A stretch of 64,000 bases of DNA from Roseiarcus sp963835885 (GTDB taxonomy: Bacteria; Pseudomonadota; Alphaproteobacteria; Rhizobiales; Beijerinckiaceae), in contig CAWIHF010000033.1 of the NCBI GenBank assembly GCA_963835885.1, positions 70,403 to 134,402 on the forward strand, in the 5' to 3' direction. Below are positions 54,025 to 63,093 of this stretch, piece after piece (positions within the stretch are counted from its first letter, which is position 1; each line of letters starts with the position of its first letter). The notes under the pieces were generated by a model. It worked only from the letters and a program-made list of their open reading frames with translations. It ran no database searches and was not told the origin of the DNA. The position numbers were made by a program, and so were the translations under genes.

Positions 54025-54216
54025 ACATCTTGCGGGGACGACTGCCTCGCCAGATTCGATTCGGCTGGCGATCGCCGGATTGGCTTCGGTCACGCATTGG
54101 CTATGAACATCGAAATTATGCAAAAGAGCCAAATTTGCGCCGACCGGATAGTCTTGCGCGCCGCTGCGCCCGTGCTAAGCTCGCCGACGCTGGAAGGGGA
54201 AGTGGAGGGCATTGTG

Positions 54217-54372
54217 ATGCGCTCGAAGCTCATCGGACTTTTGATCGGTTGCGGCTTGGCGGCGATCGTCGCGCCGGCGCTCGCGTGCTCCTATGGCACG
54301 ACGGCGCAGAACAGCCAGTCGTCGCAGCAGACGGCTCAGAGCCAGCCGGCGTCGGACAGCGGCTCGAACTGA
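54217..54372 (+). CDS. Small secreted protein
   Basis: 51 residues from ATG 54217 with GGAGG upstream. MRSKLIGLLIGCGLAAIVAP is a signal peptide with probable cleavage after ALA; the rest is CSYGTTAQNSQSSQQTAQ, a Gln/Ser-rich tail. The single Cys right after the cleavage site could make it a lipoprotein but the lipobox (PALAC) fits only loosely. No known function. Open frame upstream is not coding-like. Confidence 0.5.
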   Translation: MRSKLIGLLIGCGLAAIVAPALACSYGTTAQNSQSSQQTAQSQPASDSGSN

Positions 54373-54479
54373 AGCCGCACGGTCGTCCGCGAAAGACGCT
54401 CGCGACCGCGCTTGCCGCAAGCTTGCGCGCCTCTTTGCTGTCGCCGCGCGTAGAGGCGCGCGAGCGCTGCGACTGAGCG

Positions 54480-55377
54480 ATGGGGCGAGGTGATCCTGCG
54501 GGTCTGAAAGCGCCGGAGAGCGATTGGCTTGCGGCAACGGTTGCGCGCAGCGGCTTGGCGTTGCGTGCATGGTCGCTCGCGGTCAGCTTTCTCGGCGACT
54601 GCATCGTTCCGCGAGGCGGCGATGTCGGCATGGCGACGATTGTCGAGGTCTTGGCCGCATTCGGCGTCGACCCCGGCGTCACCCGCACCTCGATGTCGCG
54701 CCTGGCGGGCGACGGCTGGGTGAAGCGCCAGAAGGTTGGCCGCAACAGCTTCTACTCCTTGACGCCGGTCGCGCTCGCCGAGTCCGAAGCCGCAGCGCGG
54801 CGGATCTACGCTGCTCGGCATCCTGACGATCCATGCTCATGGCGCATCTATATCGGCGGCGGCATGCCGAAGCCCGAACAGGCGCGGCTGCGCGATGCGC
54901 TTCGCCGGCGCGGCGCAGCCAACTCCGGCGGCCACGTCTATCTGCTCCCCGCCGGCGCCGACCCGCCTGACCCGAACCACGCGATCGTGCTGGAGGCCGG
55001 CCCGTTGCCGGAGACGGAGGCGCGGCTCCTCATCGAACGCGCCTTCGACCTCGCCGCGCTCGGCGCCGACTACGCAAAATTCGTCGCCTGTTTTGCGCCC
55101 GTGGCGGAGAGCCTCAGCAGCGGGACGAAGGCTTGCGGGCATCGACGCGCTCGCCATGCGCGTCTTCGTCATCCACTGCTTTCGAAGAATCGTCCTGCAT
55201 GATCCGCTCATCCCCGCGCCCTATCTGCCGGAAAACTGGCCCGGCATCGCGGCGCGCCAGACCGCCGCTGCGATCTGGCGCGCGCTTTTCCCCGCTTCCG
55301 AAGCCTGGCTCGACGCCAACGCCGCTTCCGCTTTCGGCGCTCTCCCTCCGCGCTCCATTCCCTGGCGCCGGTTCTAA
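54480..55377 (+). CDS. paaX: PaaX-family transcriptional repressor, one frameshift
   Basis: Regulator of phenylacetate degradation that responds to phenylacetyl-CoA. N-terminal winged helix: LRAWSLAVSFLGDCIVPRGG, VDPGVTRTSMSRLAGDGWVK and RQKVGRNSFYSLT, the PaaX HTH. Middle WRIYIGGGMPK ... LRDALRRRGAANSGGHVYLL. Near 55125 (AAGGCTTGCGGG) a one-base shift gives AGIDALAMRVFVIHCFRRIV, LHDPLIPAPYLPENWPG and the ending SIPWRRF at 55377, matching the PaaX C-terminal domain. Immediately upstream of paaA on the same strand, which supports the assignment. Confidence 0.86.
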
Positions 55378-55454
55378 AACGTTCCGCACCCGGCTCCAGC
55401 AAAGAGACCCGACAGCGGGCGAACGGGGCCGCGGCGACGTGTTACGGATTTTAC

Positions 55455-55482
55455 TTGCTTGCGGAAATTTTTGATGCATAAT
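55455..55482 (+). promoter_or_regulatory. Predicted sigma-70-type promoter of paaABC
   Basis: TTGCTT (55455-55460) and CATAAT (55477-55482) are separated by 16 bases, in an AT-rich island (GCGGAAATTTTTGATG) 50 bases before the paaA start. A PaaX operator would be expected to overlap this; I cannot define it by eye. Confidence 0.5.
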
Positions 55483-55535
55483 GGCGGCAACGAAAAAGGC
55501 CGTTGGGCAACGGCGCCGAACCAAGCGGGAAACGC

Positions 55536-56525
55536 ATGTACGCCCAAGCGCTGAACGCCAAGGACCTGACGCCGCTTCAGGCCGAAGACCCGGCGAAGCT
55601 CGCCGCCTTCCAGGCGCGCATCGACGCCGAGGAGAAGATCGAGCCGAACGACTGGATGCCGGAGCAGTACCGCCGCACGCTCATCCGCCAGATTTCCCAG
55701 CACGCCCATTCCGAGATCATCGGCATGCAGCCGGAGGGCAACTGGGTGACCCGCGCGCCGACCCTCAAGCGCAAGGCGCAGCTCATCGCAAAAATCCAGG
55801 ACGAGGCCGGGCACGGCCTCTATCTCTATGCCGCCGCCGAGACGCTCGGCGTGTCGCGCGAGGAGCTCTACGACCAGCTGCTGTCGGGCCGCGCCAAATA
55901 TTCCTCGATCTTCAACTACCCGACCCTCACCTACGCCGACATGGGCGCGATCGGCTGGCTGGTCGACGGCGCGGCGATCATGAACCAGATCCCTCTCTGC
56001 CGCTGCAGCTACGGCCCCTATGCGCGCGCCATGGTCCTCATCTGCAAGGAGGAATCGTTCCATCAGCGGCAGGGCTACGAGATCATGCTGGCGATGTGCC
56101 GCGGCGCGGCGGTCGAGCGTGCGATGGCCCAGGACGCGCTGAACCGCTTCTGGTGGCCCTCGCTCATGATGTTCGGGCCGCACGATTCCAACAGCACGCA
56201 CTCCGAACTGTCGCTGAAGTGGAAGATCAAACGTTTTTCCAACGACGGGCTGAGGCAGAAGTTTCTCGACGCGACCGTGCCGCAGGCGCAGTACCTCGGC
56301 CTCTCGATCCCCGACCCGGATCTTGGCTTCAACGAGGCGACCGGACATTGGCGGCACGGTCCGATCGACTGGGACGAGTTCGCCCGCGTGCTCGCCGGCG
56401 ACGGGCCCTGCAATCGGCAGCGCATGAAACATCGTCGGCAGACCGAGGCCGACGGCGCCTGGGTGCGCGAAGCCGCCGCCGCCTTCGCCGCCAAGCAGCG
56501 CGCGATAACCGAGCGCGCCGCCTGA
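55536..56525 (+). CDS. paaA: Phenylacetyl-CoA 1,2-epoxidase subunit A (catalytic)
   Basis: Di-iron oxygenase subunit that epoxidises the ring of phenylacetyl-CoA. 329 residues from ATG 55536 (MYAQALNAKDL). Ferritin-like iron ligands are visible in QISQHAHSEIIGMQPEGNW, IAKIQDEAGHGLYLYAAAE (EAGH) and LICKEESFHQRQGYEIM (EESFH). Other PaaA marks: IFNYPTLTYADMGAIGW and RRHGPIDWDEF-like region GHWRHGPIDWDEFARVL. Intact. paaB follows by 21 bases. A spurious upstream TTG (55503) is in frame but has no ribosome site. Confidence 0.97.
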   Translation: MYAQALNAKDLTPLQAEDPAKLAAFQARIDAEEKIEPNDWMPEQYRRTLIRQISQHAHSEIIGMQPEGNWVTRAPTLKRKAQLIAKIQDEAGHGLYLYAAAETLGVSREELYDQLLSGRAKYSSIFNYPTLTYADMGAIGWLVDGAAIMNQIPLCRCSYGPYARAMVLICKEESFHQRQGYEIMLAMCRGAAVERAMAQDALNRFWWPSLMMFGPHDSNSTHSELSLKWKIKRFSNDGLRQKFLDATVPQAQYLGLSIPDPDLGFNEATGHWRHGPIDWDEFARVLAGDGPCNRQRMKHRRQTEADGAWVREAAAAFAAKQRAITERAA

Positions 56526-56546
56526 AGCCTGCTTTTCGAGGATCCG

Positions 56547-56834
56547 ATGACCGAAGTCGCTACGCCCCTTTGGGAAGTCTTCATCCGGCCGCGCAACGGG
56601 CTCGCCCATCGCCATGTCGGTTCGCTGCACGCGCATGACGCGAAAATGGCCCTGCAGGCCGCGCGCGACGTCTACACGCGTCGCGGCGAGACGCTGTCGA
56701 TCTGGGTCGTCCCCTCGTCGGCCATCGTCGCCTCGGACCCCGCCGAGAAGGACATGATGTTCGAACCGACCGCCTCCAAAATCTATCGGCACCCGACTTT
56801 CTACGAGGTGCCGGACGAAGTGGGGCACATGTGA
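56547..56834 (+). CDS. paaB: Phenylacetyl-CoA epoxidase subunit B
   Basis: Small subunit of the epoxidase complex that bridges PaaAC heterodimers. 95 residues: LWEVFIRPRNGLAHRHVGSL, HAHDAKMALQAARDVYTRRG and ETLSIWVVPSSAIVAS, ending TFYEVPDEVGHM, nearly invariant in the family. Its stop overlaps the paaC GTG start (GTGA at 56831-56834). Confidence 0.97.
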   Translation: MTEVATPLWEVFIRPRNGLAHRHVGSLHAHDAKMALQAARDVYTRRGETLSIWVVPSSAIVASDPAEKDMMFEPTASKIYRHPTFYEVPDEVGHM

Positions 56835-57772
56835 ACGCGACGACGCCCGGCCCGCGCGCCCCCTCCACCACCCTTCGGGCGGTCCTCCTCCCCCGCTTTG
56901 CGGGTGAGGAAAGCGGCGGCGCGGCCTTTTCCTCCCCTGCGCAAGGCGCGGGGGAGGGGGACCACGCGAAGCGTGGGGGAGGGGGCGAGCGAACGTCTCT
57001 TGACCCCGAGCGATCGACCCTTGCCGACCCCCGCGCGGCGTGGCTCGTCCGTCTCGGCGACGCAACGCTCATCCTCGGCCATCGGATGAGCGAATGGCTG
57101 TCGCGCGCGCCCACTCTGGAAGAGGACGTCGCGATGGCGAACCTAAGCCTCGACCTGATCGGCCAGACCCGCGCGTTCTATACCCGCGCCTGCGAGCTCG
57201 AGGGCGGCGATCACGATGAGACGACGCTCGCCTACCATCGCGCCGAGCCGGACTATCGCAACCCGCTGATCGTCGAGCAGCCGAATGGCAATTTCGCCGA
57301 CAGCATGGCGCGTCACCTCATCTTTTCCGCCTATGCCGCGCCTCTTTACCAGAAGCTCGCCGGATCGAACGACGGCGAAACGGCCGGAATCGCGACGCGC
57401 TCGGCGCGCGAGATGGCCTATCACCTGCGCCACGCAGGCGAATGGATGATCCGCCTCGGAGACGGCACGGCAGAAAGCCGTGACAAGGCGCAAGCGGCGC
57501 TCGATGACCTCTGGCCCTACGTGCCCGAACTCTTCGAAGCCGATGATCTCGACCGCGATGTCGCAGCGTCCGGCTTCGGCGTCGATCCGTCGACCCTGCG
57601 GGGCGATTTCGACGCGGCGATCGACGACCTTCTCGGGCGGGCGAAGTTGAACAAGCCTGCCGAGCGCCGTGGCCAGCGCGGAGGCAAGAGCGGCCTTCAC
57701 AGCGAGCATCTCGGCCATATTCTTGCGACGCTGCAGTTCCTGCAGCGCGCCTATCCGGCGGCGCGCTGGTGA
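56831..57772 (+). CDS. paaC: Phenylacetyl-CoA epoxidase subunit C, with in-frame palindromic insertion
   Basis: Structural ferritin-like partner of PaaA. The GTG start at 56831 overlaps paaB. After MNATTPGPR comes a stretch of about 43 residues (APSTTLRAVLLPRFAGEE ... GDHAKRGGGG) that is the translation of a dispersed palindromic repeat; then the real protein begins at LADPRAAWLVRLGDATLILG, with MSEWLSRAPTLEEDVAMANL and LDLIGQTRAFY, and FVRENPFADSMARHL-like NFADSMARHLIFSAY. No ATG, GTG or TTG lies in frame between the repeat and the conserved core, so the repeat must be translated unless a rare start is used. 313 residues against ~260 usual. Confidence 0.93.
   Translation: MNATTPGPRAPSTTLRAVLLPRFAGEESGGAAFSSPAQGAGEGDHAKRGGGGERTSLDPERSTLADPRAAWLVRLGDATLILGHRMSEWLSRAPTLEEDVAMANLSLDLIGQTRAFYTRACELEGGDHDETTLAYHRAEPDYRNPLIVEQPNGNFADSMARHLIFSAYAAPLYQKLAGSNDGETAGIATRSAREMAYHLRHAGEWMIRLGDGTAESRDKAQAALDDLWPYVPELFEADDLDRDVAASGFGVDPSTLRGDFDAAIDDLLGRAKLNKPAERRGQRGGKSGLHSEHLGHILATLQFLQRAYPAARW
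56859..56985 (+). repeat. Dispersed palindromic element, copy 2, inside paaC
   Basis: Begins CGCCCCCTCCACCACCCTTC and continues GGGCGGTCCTCCTCCCCCGC, TTTGCGGGTGAGGAAAGC and GCGCAAGGCGCGGGGGAGG, ending GCGTGGGGGAGGGGGCGAG. The first ~100 bases match 25421-25525 read on the minus strand. The unit is built of nested inverted repeats and is open in the paaC frame without stop codons. Confidence 0.85.
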
Positions 57773-58278
57773 GCGTTCGCGCATCGGATCTCGCGCTCCG
57801 CGCCGAGGACGCCCGGGCGGCCTGCGCGCGCGTGACCGATCCGGAAGTGCCCGTGCTCACCATCGACGACCTCGGCATTCTTCACGCGGTCGACGTCGAC
57901 GAGGGCGGCCGGGTTACCGTCTCGATCCTGCCGACCTATTCCGGCTGCCCGGCGATGGGCGTGATCGCGCTCGGGATCGAGACCGAACTGGCGAAGGACG
58001 GGTTCGACGACGTGCGTGTCAAGATCACCAACACGCCGGCCTGGACGACGGATCTGATGAGCGACGCCGCGCGCGAAAAACTCGCCGCCTGTGGCATCTC
58101 GCCGCCCGGACGCGCGTCGGGCAAGCGCGCCCTGTTCGAAGCTTCGGCCGATGTCGCCTGTCCCCGCTGCGGCTCGAAAGACACCGAGCGCCTGTCGGAA
58201 TTCGGCTCGACCGCCTGCAAGGCGCTCTGGCGCTGCCGCGCCTGCCGCGAACCGTTCGACCATTTCAAATGCGTTTGA
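57769..58278 (+). CDS. paaD: Phenylacetyl-CoA epoxidase assembly protein PaaD
   Basis: MIP18-like protein thought to help assemble the iron sites of the epoxidase. 169 residues, starting at GTG 57769 inside the paaC stop (GTGA). RVTDPEVPVLTIDDLGILHA and ILPTYSGCPAMGVIALGIET are the DUF59-type core; TPAWTTDLMSDAAREKLAAC GIS follows. The C-terminal zinc/iron motif is CPRCGSKDTE ... CRACREPFDHFKC. Intact. A 410-base spacer then separates paaE. Confidence 0.96.
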   Translation: MSVRASDLALRAEDARAACARVTDPEVPVLTIDDLGILHAVDVDEGGRVTVSILPTYSGCPAMGVIALGIETELAKDGFDDVRVKITNTPAWTTDLMSDAAREKLAACGISPPGRASGKRALFEASADVACPRCGSKDTERLSEFGSTACKALWRCRACREPFDHFKCV

Positions 58279-58309
58279 GGCTCATGGCGGGGCGAGTGCC
58301 CCCCTCTCC

Positions 58310-58625
58310 CCGCGCGCACCCCTTCTCCCTCACTTACGGGATGCACAGATCTCGAATGCCGCGCGCTATCCTTCTCCAGCTTGCTGGGGAAGGTGGCGCG
58401 GAGCGCCGGATGGGGTGTGGCCCGCCGCTTCGACGCACGCACGATTGCACAAACACGTCGTGTATCTTCGTCGGCGCCATCCTGCTTTCCACACCCCACG
58501 CGTCGCCTTCGGCGACACCTTCCCCACTTCGTGGATACTTCGTGGAGAAGGGGGAGCGCCCTGATATTCGGGGAAAAGGAGACTTCTGTGCATTCCCTAG
58601 TTCTCCCACAGGGAGACGGGAGGCG
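58310..58625. repeat. Large composite inverted repeat between paaD and paaE
   Basis: Left arm pieces GGGATGCACAGATCTC (about 58338), CTTCTCCAGCTTGCTGGGGA (about 58372) and GGATGGGGTGTGG (about 58409) are mirrored by CCACACCCCACGCG (about 58491), ACCTTCCCCACTTCGTGG (about 58519) and GAGACTTCTGTGCATTCCC (about 58580). The whole could fold into a hairpin of ~250 bases with bulges. Apparently a mosaic of REP-like units. It may uncouple paaE expression from paaABCD. Confidence 0.6.
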
Positions 58626-58687
58626 GCGCCTGTCGCGGGGAGAAGGGATGATCGGTGGCCGGACAGCAACAGGAGTGACTGCGCGCT

Positions 58688-59755
58688 TTGACCCAATTTC
58701 ATTCGCTTGAGATCGCCGACCGCCGTCAGGAGACTTCTGACAGCGTATCTTTGGCCTTCGCCGTGCCGGAGGAGCTTCGTGAAGCGTTCGCCTTTCGGCC
58801 CGGGCAGTATTTGACGGTGCGCGCGGTCATCGACGGCGAGGAATGCCGGCGATCTTATTCCATCTGTTCTGCCGCGAATGAAGGAGAGTTGCGGATCGCC
58901 GTGAAGAAAGTCGAGGGCGGGCGCTTCTCGCCCTTCGTCAACGGTATGCTGCGGCCAGGCGCGCGCGTCGAGGTCGCCTCGCCCGAAGGCCGCTTCACCG
59001 GGGAGATCGGGACGAGCCGGCATTACGCCTTCTTCGCCGCGGGTTCCGGCATCACGCCGGTCATCTCGATCATCCGCTCCATGCTCGCCGCCAACCCGCA
59101 GGCGCGCGCCACCCTCTTCTACGGCAACCGCACCACGTCGAGCATCATGTTCCGCACGACGCTCGAAGAGCTGAAAGACCGGCATCTCGGCCGTCTTTCG
59201 GTCTTTCACGTCCTGTCGCGCGAGTTGCAGGATATCGATATTCTCAACGGCCGCCTCGACGGCGAGCGGATCGGCCTTCTGGCGAAGACGATCGTCCGGC
59301 CGAAGGACGTCGACGCTTATTTCCTGTGCGGCCCGTTCGGCATGATCGAAGAGGGACGCGCGGCGCTGATCGCCGCCGGCGCCGAGCCTTCACGCATCAA
59401 GGCCGAGCTGTTTTCGACCGCCGGCGCGCCGGCGACCGCGCCGCGCCCTGCCCCCGTTCTTTCGCCGCAGCAGGGCGAGATGCAGGTCGATTGCGTCTTC
59501 GAGGGCCGGACCCATCGTATCGGGGTCGAGCCGGGAGCGCTGATCATCGAGGCGGCGCACGATCAGGGATTCGAAATCCCCCACTCCTGCCGGGGCGGGA
59601 TGTGCTGCACCTGCCGCTGCAGAGTGGTTGAGGGCGAAGTCGCCATGGACGTCAACTATTCCCTCGAGCCCTGGGAGCTCGAGGCCGGATTTAGGCTCGC
59701 CTGCCAGTCCCGGCCGCTGACGGCGCGGGTTACGCTCGATTTCGACGCGGTGTGA
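58688..59755 (+). CDS. paaE: Phenylacetyl-CoA epoxidase reductase subunit PaaE
   Basis: Passes electrons from NADPH through FAD and a 2Fe-2S centre to PaaA. 355 residues from TTG 58688; AGGAG lies upstream and no better start exists before the conserved LEIADRRQETSDSVSLAF. FAD-binding FRPGQYLTVRAV and RRSYSICSA; NAD(P) site AAGSGITPVISIIRSML and YFLCGPFGMIEE; C-terminal plant-type ferredoxin domain with SCRGGMCCTCRCRV and a late Cys in FRLACQSRPLT. Intact. Same strand as paaABCD despite the gap. Confidence 0.95.
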   Translation: MTQFHSLEIADRRQETSDSVSLAFAVPEELREAFAFRPGQYLTVRAVIDGEECRRSYSICSAANEGELRIAVKKVEGGRFSPFVNGMLRPGARVEVASPEGRFTGEIGTSRHYAFFAAGSGITPVISIIRSMLAANPQARATLFYGNRTTSSIMFRTTLEELKDRHLGRLSVFHVLSRELQDIDILNGRLDGERIGLLAKTIVRPKDVDAYFLCGPFGMIEEGRAALIAAGAEPSRIKAELFSTAGAPATAPRPAPVLSPQQGEMQVDCVFEGRTHRIGVEPGALIIEAAHDQGFEIPHSCRGGMCCTCRCRVVEGEVAMDVNYSLEPWELEAGFRLACQSRPLTARVTLDFDAV

Positions 59756-59759
59756 GTTG

Positions 59760-59875
59760 CATGTCATGTCCGCGAACGCGGGTATCCAGCCGGCCTCCGC
59801 GGGCCGTCTCGGCAAGGATCATCGCCCTACGGCGTCTGTACTCCCGCTTTCGTGGGGGTGACATGCGGTCTGGGC
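59760..59875. repeat. Inverted pair of REP-like motifs
   Basis: CATGTCATGTCCGCGAACGC (59760) and the complement-related CCCGCTTTCGTGGGGGTGAC (about 59842) are opposite-facing copies of the common alphaproteobacterial motif GTCATGCCCGCGAAAGCGGG. A third copy is near 6000. Probably a BIME-like element at the 3' end of the paa unit. Confidence 0.6.
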
Positions 59876-60416
59876 TTTCCTTCCGTGAAACTGAATGCGT
59901 GACGGCGAATCCGAAACCGGGCGCCGGCCGGACGTATTCCTATTCGCCCGACCGCCGGCCGCGTCCGGCGCTGTTTTTGCCGGCGGACGCGATCCCTGAT
60001 CAGGGAGACGCTTCCCTGTTCTTCCTGTTGAAGAAAGCGCGCCTCTTTCGCGAGCCCTGGTGCGGGAGAAGGCGAAGAGGAGGCGCACGCCCTGCCGAAG
60101 GCGTCCCAGCGCCTTCCGGCTGCACGCCCGATCAAACCCATCAAGGACATGGATTTCCTCGATCAGAAATCAAATGCCTGTTTCCTCGAAAGACTGAGGA
60201 CGATGCTGTTGGTCAAAATCCGAACTTGGCGCGCCAGCCGGGATTGCCTCAATAGGGCGGATAGCCATCATGCGATGACCGCGCGGCAATGGCCGGTTCG
60301 CGCAAATTCCGCTCATTCACCTGATGAGTTGGCGAACGGGTCAAATCGACGCGAAAGCCGCCATTCGATGTTTCGCGGGCCGTCCCGAAATATCCGGTGC
60401 CAAACCATCAAAAAGG
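59876..60416. other. Intergenic region, no intact gene seen
   Basis: About 540 bases after the REP pair. Several open frames exist in both strands but none resembles a protein. It precedes a fragment of a cyclase-associated repeat domain, so it may be decayed coding sequence. Confidence 0.3.
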
Positions 60417-60570
60417 ATGACGACGTCGGCAGAAAGGACGCCCTCGGAGCGCGCAGTTTCCGAGTATCGCGAGGCGCGGGATCATCTGGAACGTGCGCTC
60501 GCTCTGTTACAACCCGGCCCACGACGACGATCTGGCCTTTCCCGATGCACACAAAAAGCGCACAATTGCG
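60417..60570 (+). pseudogene. Fragment of a TPR-type cyclase/regulator C-terminal domain
   Basis: AVSEYREARDHLERALALLQ PG is followed, after one frame change near 60519, by HDDDLAFPDAHKK. I recognise the pattern REARxHLERALALxxPGxDDDLAF from the tetratricopeptide-rich tails of large AAA/adenylate-cyclase regulators. Only ~50 codons remain. Probably a relic of a larger gene. Confidence 0.4.
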
Positions 60571-60690
60571 GCCCAAGTTTAGCCGCAAAGCCGAAGCGGC
60601 GCAGCATCAGACTGAAATCGGCGTCCCAGATAGGGGTACGTCGGATCAGGTAACATACACAATGAAGGCGTCGTCGCGAGGGAGAGTGCT

Positions 60691-62628
60691 GTGGACCGCA
60701 CGGTACGCAGGCTGGCCGCTATACTCGCCGCCGACGTGGTCGGGTATTCGCGTAAGGTTGAGGCCGACGAAGGCTCGACCCTGGCGGCTCTGAAGGACGT
60801 TCGAGCCTCGACCATCGATCCGCTTCTTGCCGAGCATAGCGGCCGGATCATCAAGACGATGGGCGACGGCTTCATCGCCGAATTCGGCTCGGTCGTCGAT
60901 GCGGTCGCCTTCGCGGCCGCGATGCAGAAGAGCGTGCCGGAACGCCAGCAAGGAACCGCGCCGGAAAAGCGCCTCGTCTACCGCATCGGGATCAATCTCG
61001 GCGACGTCGTGGTCGAGGGCGACGACCTGCTCGGCGACGGCGTCAACGTCGCGGCGCGGCTGGAACAGATTTGCCAGCCCGGCGGAATTTCTGATTTCCG
61101 GTACAGCCTACGACCAGTTGCAGGGCAAGCTCGGATTGCCGCTCGACTTCACCGGCGAGCAGCGGGTGAAGAACATCAGCCGGCCCGTGCGAACCTACGC
61201 GGTGCGGCTCGACGCGTCCGCTCCGAGTTGGCGTCGCGTGCTGCCCCGGTATTCGAGGCGTGCCCGTCCGGCCATCGCGGCCGGGCTGATCGCGATCGGA
61301 TTGGCGGGCGGCGCCTGGTGGTACACGCACCGCGTGACCCTCTCGTCGGTCCCGTCCATCGCCGTCATGCCGTTCGAAGTCGCGGGAGGCGACGCGGCGA
61401 CCGATCGCCTTGCTCGGGGAATCGCCAACGACATTTCAATCGACTTTTCGCGCCTGCGCAATCTCGATGTGATCGGCAGTTCCACTACTGAGGCTTACGG
61501 CGGCAGAGGCGCCGACGTCCGGCGGATCGCAAGGGACTTGAACGTTCGTTATGTCCTGACGGGCTGGATCCAGCGCGAGGGCGATGAATTTCGCATCAGC
61601 GCCCAACTCCAAGATGGCGCCACGGACGCCAGCCTTTGGTCGAGCCAATGGGATCGCCCCAGCGCCGATATCTTCGCGGTGCAGAACGAAGTCGCCGACG
61701 GCGTCATCTCCACGCTTGGGGGCCGGGGTTTGCTGACAAGCATCGCCGCGGCGGCGGCGAGACGCAAAGGGCCTTCCGACCTCGAGGCCTATGACCTCTT
61801 CGCGCTCGGCTACGCCGATTTCAACAAGGGAAGCGAGGAGGGTTTCGCCGAAGCGATCAAGTTTTTTGACGCGGCGATCGCCAAGGACCCCCAATTCGTT
61901 TTCCCTTATGTGAAAAAGGGTTGGGCGATATTGAATTACGCTGCACTTGCGAACCGCGACCTTGGTGAGGCGGGGAACCAGCTTGAACGGCTGGCCCGGC
62001 AGGCGATCGAGATCGATCCTTACGATGCGGAGGGCCACGTCACCCTCGGCGACAAGTTGGCTTGGTGGGGCGACTTCGCGCAGGGCGCGGTTGAAGTGGA
62101 GCGGGCGCTGGAGCTCAATCCGAGTTCAGCCGACATTATGGTGATTTCAGCGGGCGGCATGCCTGCTTTGGGCAGGCCTGAGCAAGGCGCTTCGCAATGC
62201 GACAAGGCCTACCGTCTCAATTCCGCGCCGCCGATCTGGTATGCATCGTTTTGCTATGCAAACTATTTTTTTACGAAGCGATACGCGGAGTTGATCGAGG
62301 CGACGATGCGCTTGGACGCATGGATGCAGGCCCACATGTTGTGGAGTTCTTGTCTTCCGCGCCGCCGCGCAAATCGAGGCTGGAGCGGCCGATGACGCCG
62401 CAGCGACCATCGCGGAATGGAAACAAAGATATCCCCAGGTCACGGTCGAGACGTATATTAGTTTCTACACCGCCTATTCTCGCCACCAGGAGGCCGACCA
62501 GCTCATCGCCTCCCTGCAGAAGGCCGGCGCCCCGATGTGCGTTCCTGAGGCGAAGCTCGGCCAGATTCCGAACCTCAAACGCCTGAAAATCTGCGACGAA
62601 GAACGCGCCAAACAAGCCGTCCGGTGAT
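60691..62628 (+). CDS. Class III adenylate cyclase with TPR tail, two frameshifts
   Basis: Nucleotidyl cyclase, ~645 residues once corrected. GTG 60691 has GGGAGAG upstream. The cyclase domain has metal Asp15 in AAILAADVVGYSR and Asp59 in IKTMGDGFIAEF, then GINLGDVVVEGDDLLGDGVN and VAARLEQICQPGG. At ~61093 (GGAATTTCTG, one T too many) the frame moves to ISGTAYDQLQGKLGLPLDF and VKNISRPVRTYAVRLD. A single TM segment (IAAGLIAIGLAGGAWWY) leads to a TolB/FlgO-like SVPSIAVMPFEVAGG domain and TPR repeats (FFDAAIAKDPQFVFPYVKKG, QAIEIDPYDAEGHVTLGDKL). A second shift near 62345 leads to the ending at 62628. Confidence 0.87.
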
Positions 62629-62818
62629 CGGTTGCGTTCGGGCGGCGCAGACTTCTCGGTCAGCGCCGGCTGCGCCGACGGCGAATTCGAGAGAACGCCT
62701 CGGTTCCACCGTCCCAACAGATACGGCTGCCCATGGCGCGTGGGTGCGTTCGCTCTAAGGCGTCGGCTGACAGCGGTCGTGCAAGAGCGACGCATTGCAC
62801 GTAAGGGCCTGTCAGGAA

Positions 62819-62985
62819 TCAACCGCTCTGATGTGTGGGGTTGATGGGGCGATAAGTGTAGTTCCATTCGCCGTGGAAATCCGCGTGCTGAATGTTGAGG
62901 TTTCGCATGTCCTCGTCCGAGATGACGATTCCCTGGGGATAGGAATTGTCGTTGAGTTCAGCCCCTCGCGATTTACCCTTTCGCT
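62819..62985 (-). pseudogene. C-terminal fragment of an ISAzo13-type transposase
   Basis: The minus-strand frame reads LNDNSYPQGIVISDEDMRNL NIQHADFHGEWNYTYRP, stop at 62819. The ending I-x-V/I-SDExM-x-x-L-N-x-x-x-x-x-FHGEWNYT is the C-terminus of ISAzo13/Rhodopirellula-type transposases as I recall them. Nothing of the DDE core precedes it. Confidence 0.6.
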
Positions 62986-63093
62986 GTCGCGACGTAACTC
63001 CCAAGCTGGGTGAGTCCGATCTGCAACAGTCGGCGTGAATTTTGGCCCGGGGGATGATTGACCGAGACACGCAGAGCAGAAGTGTGAGTCAAG

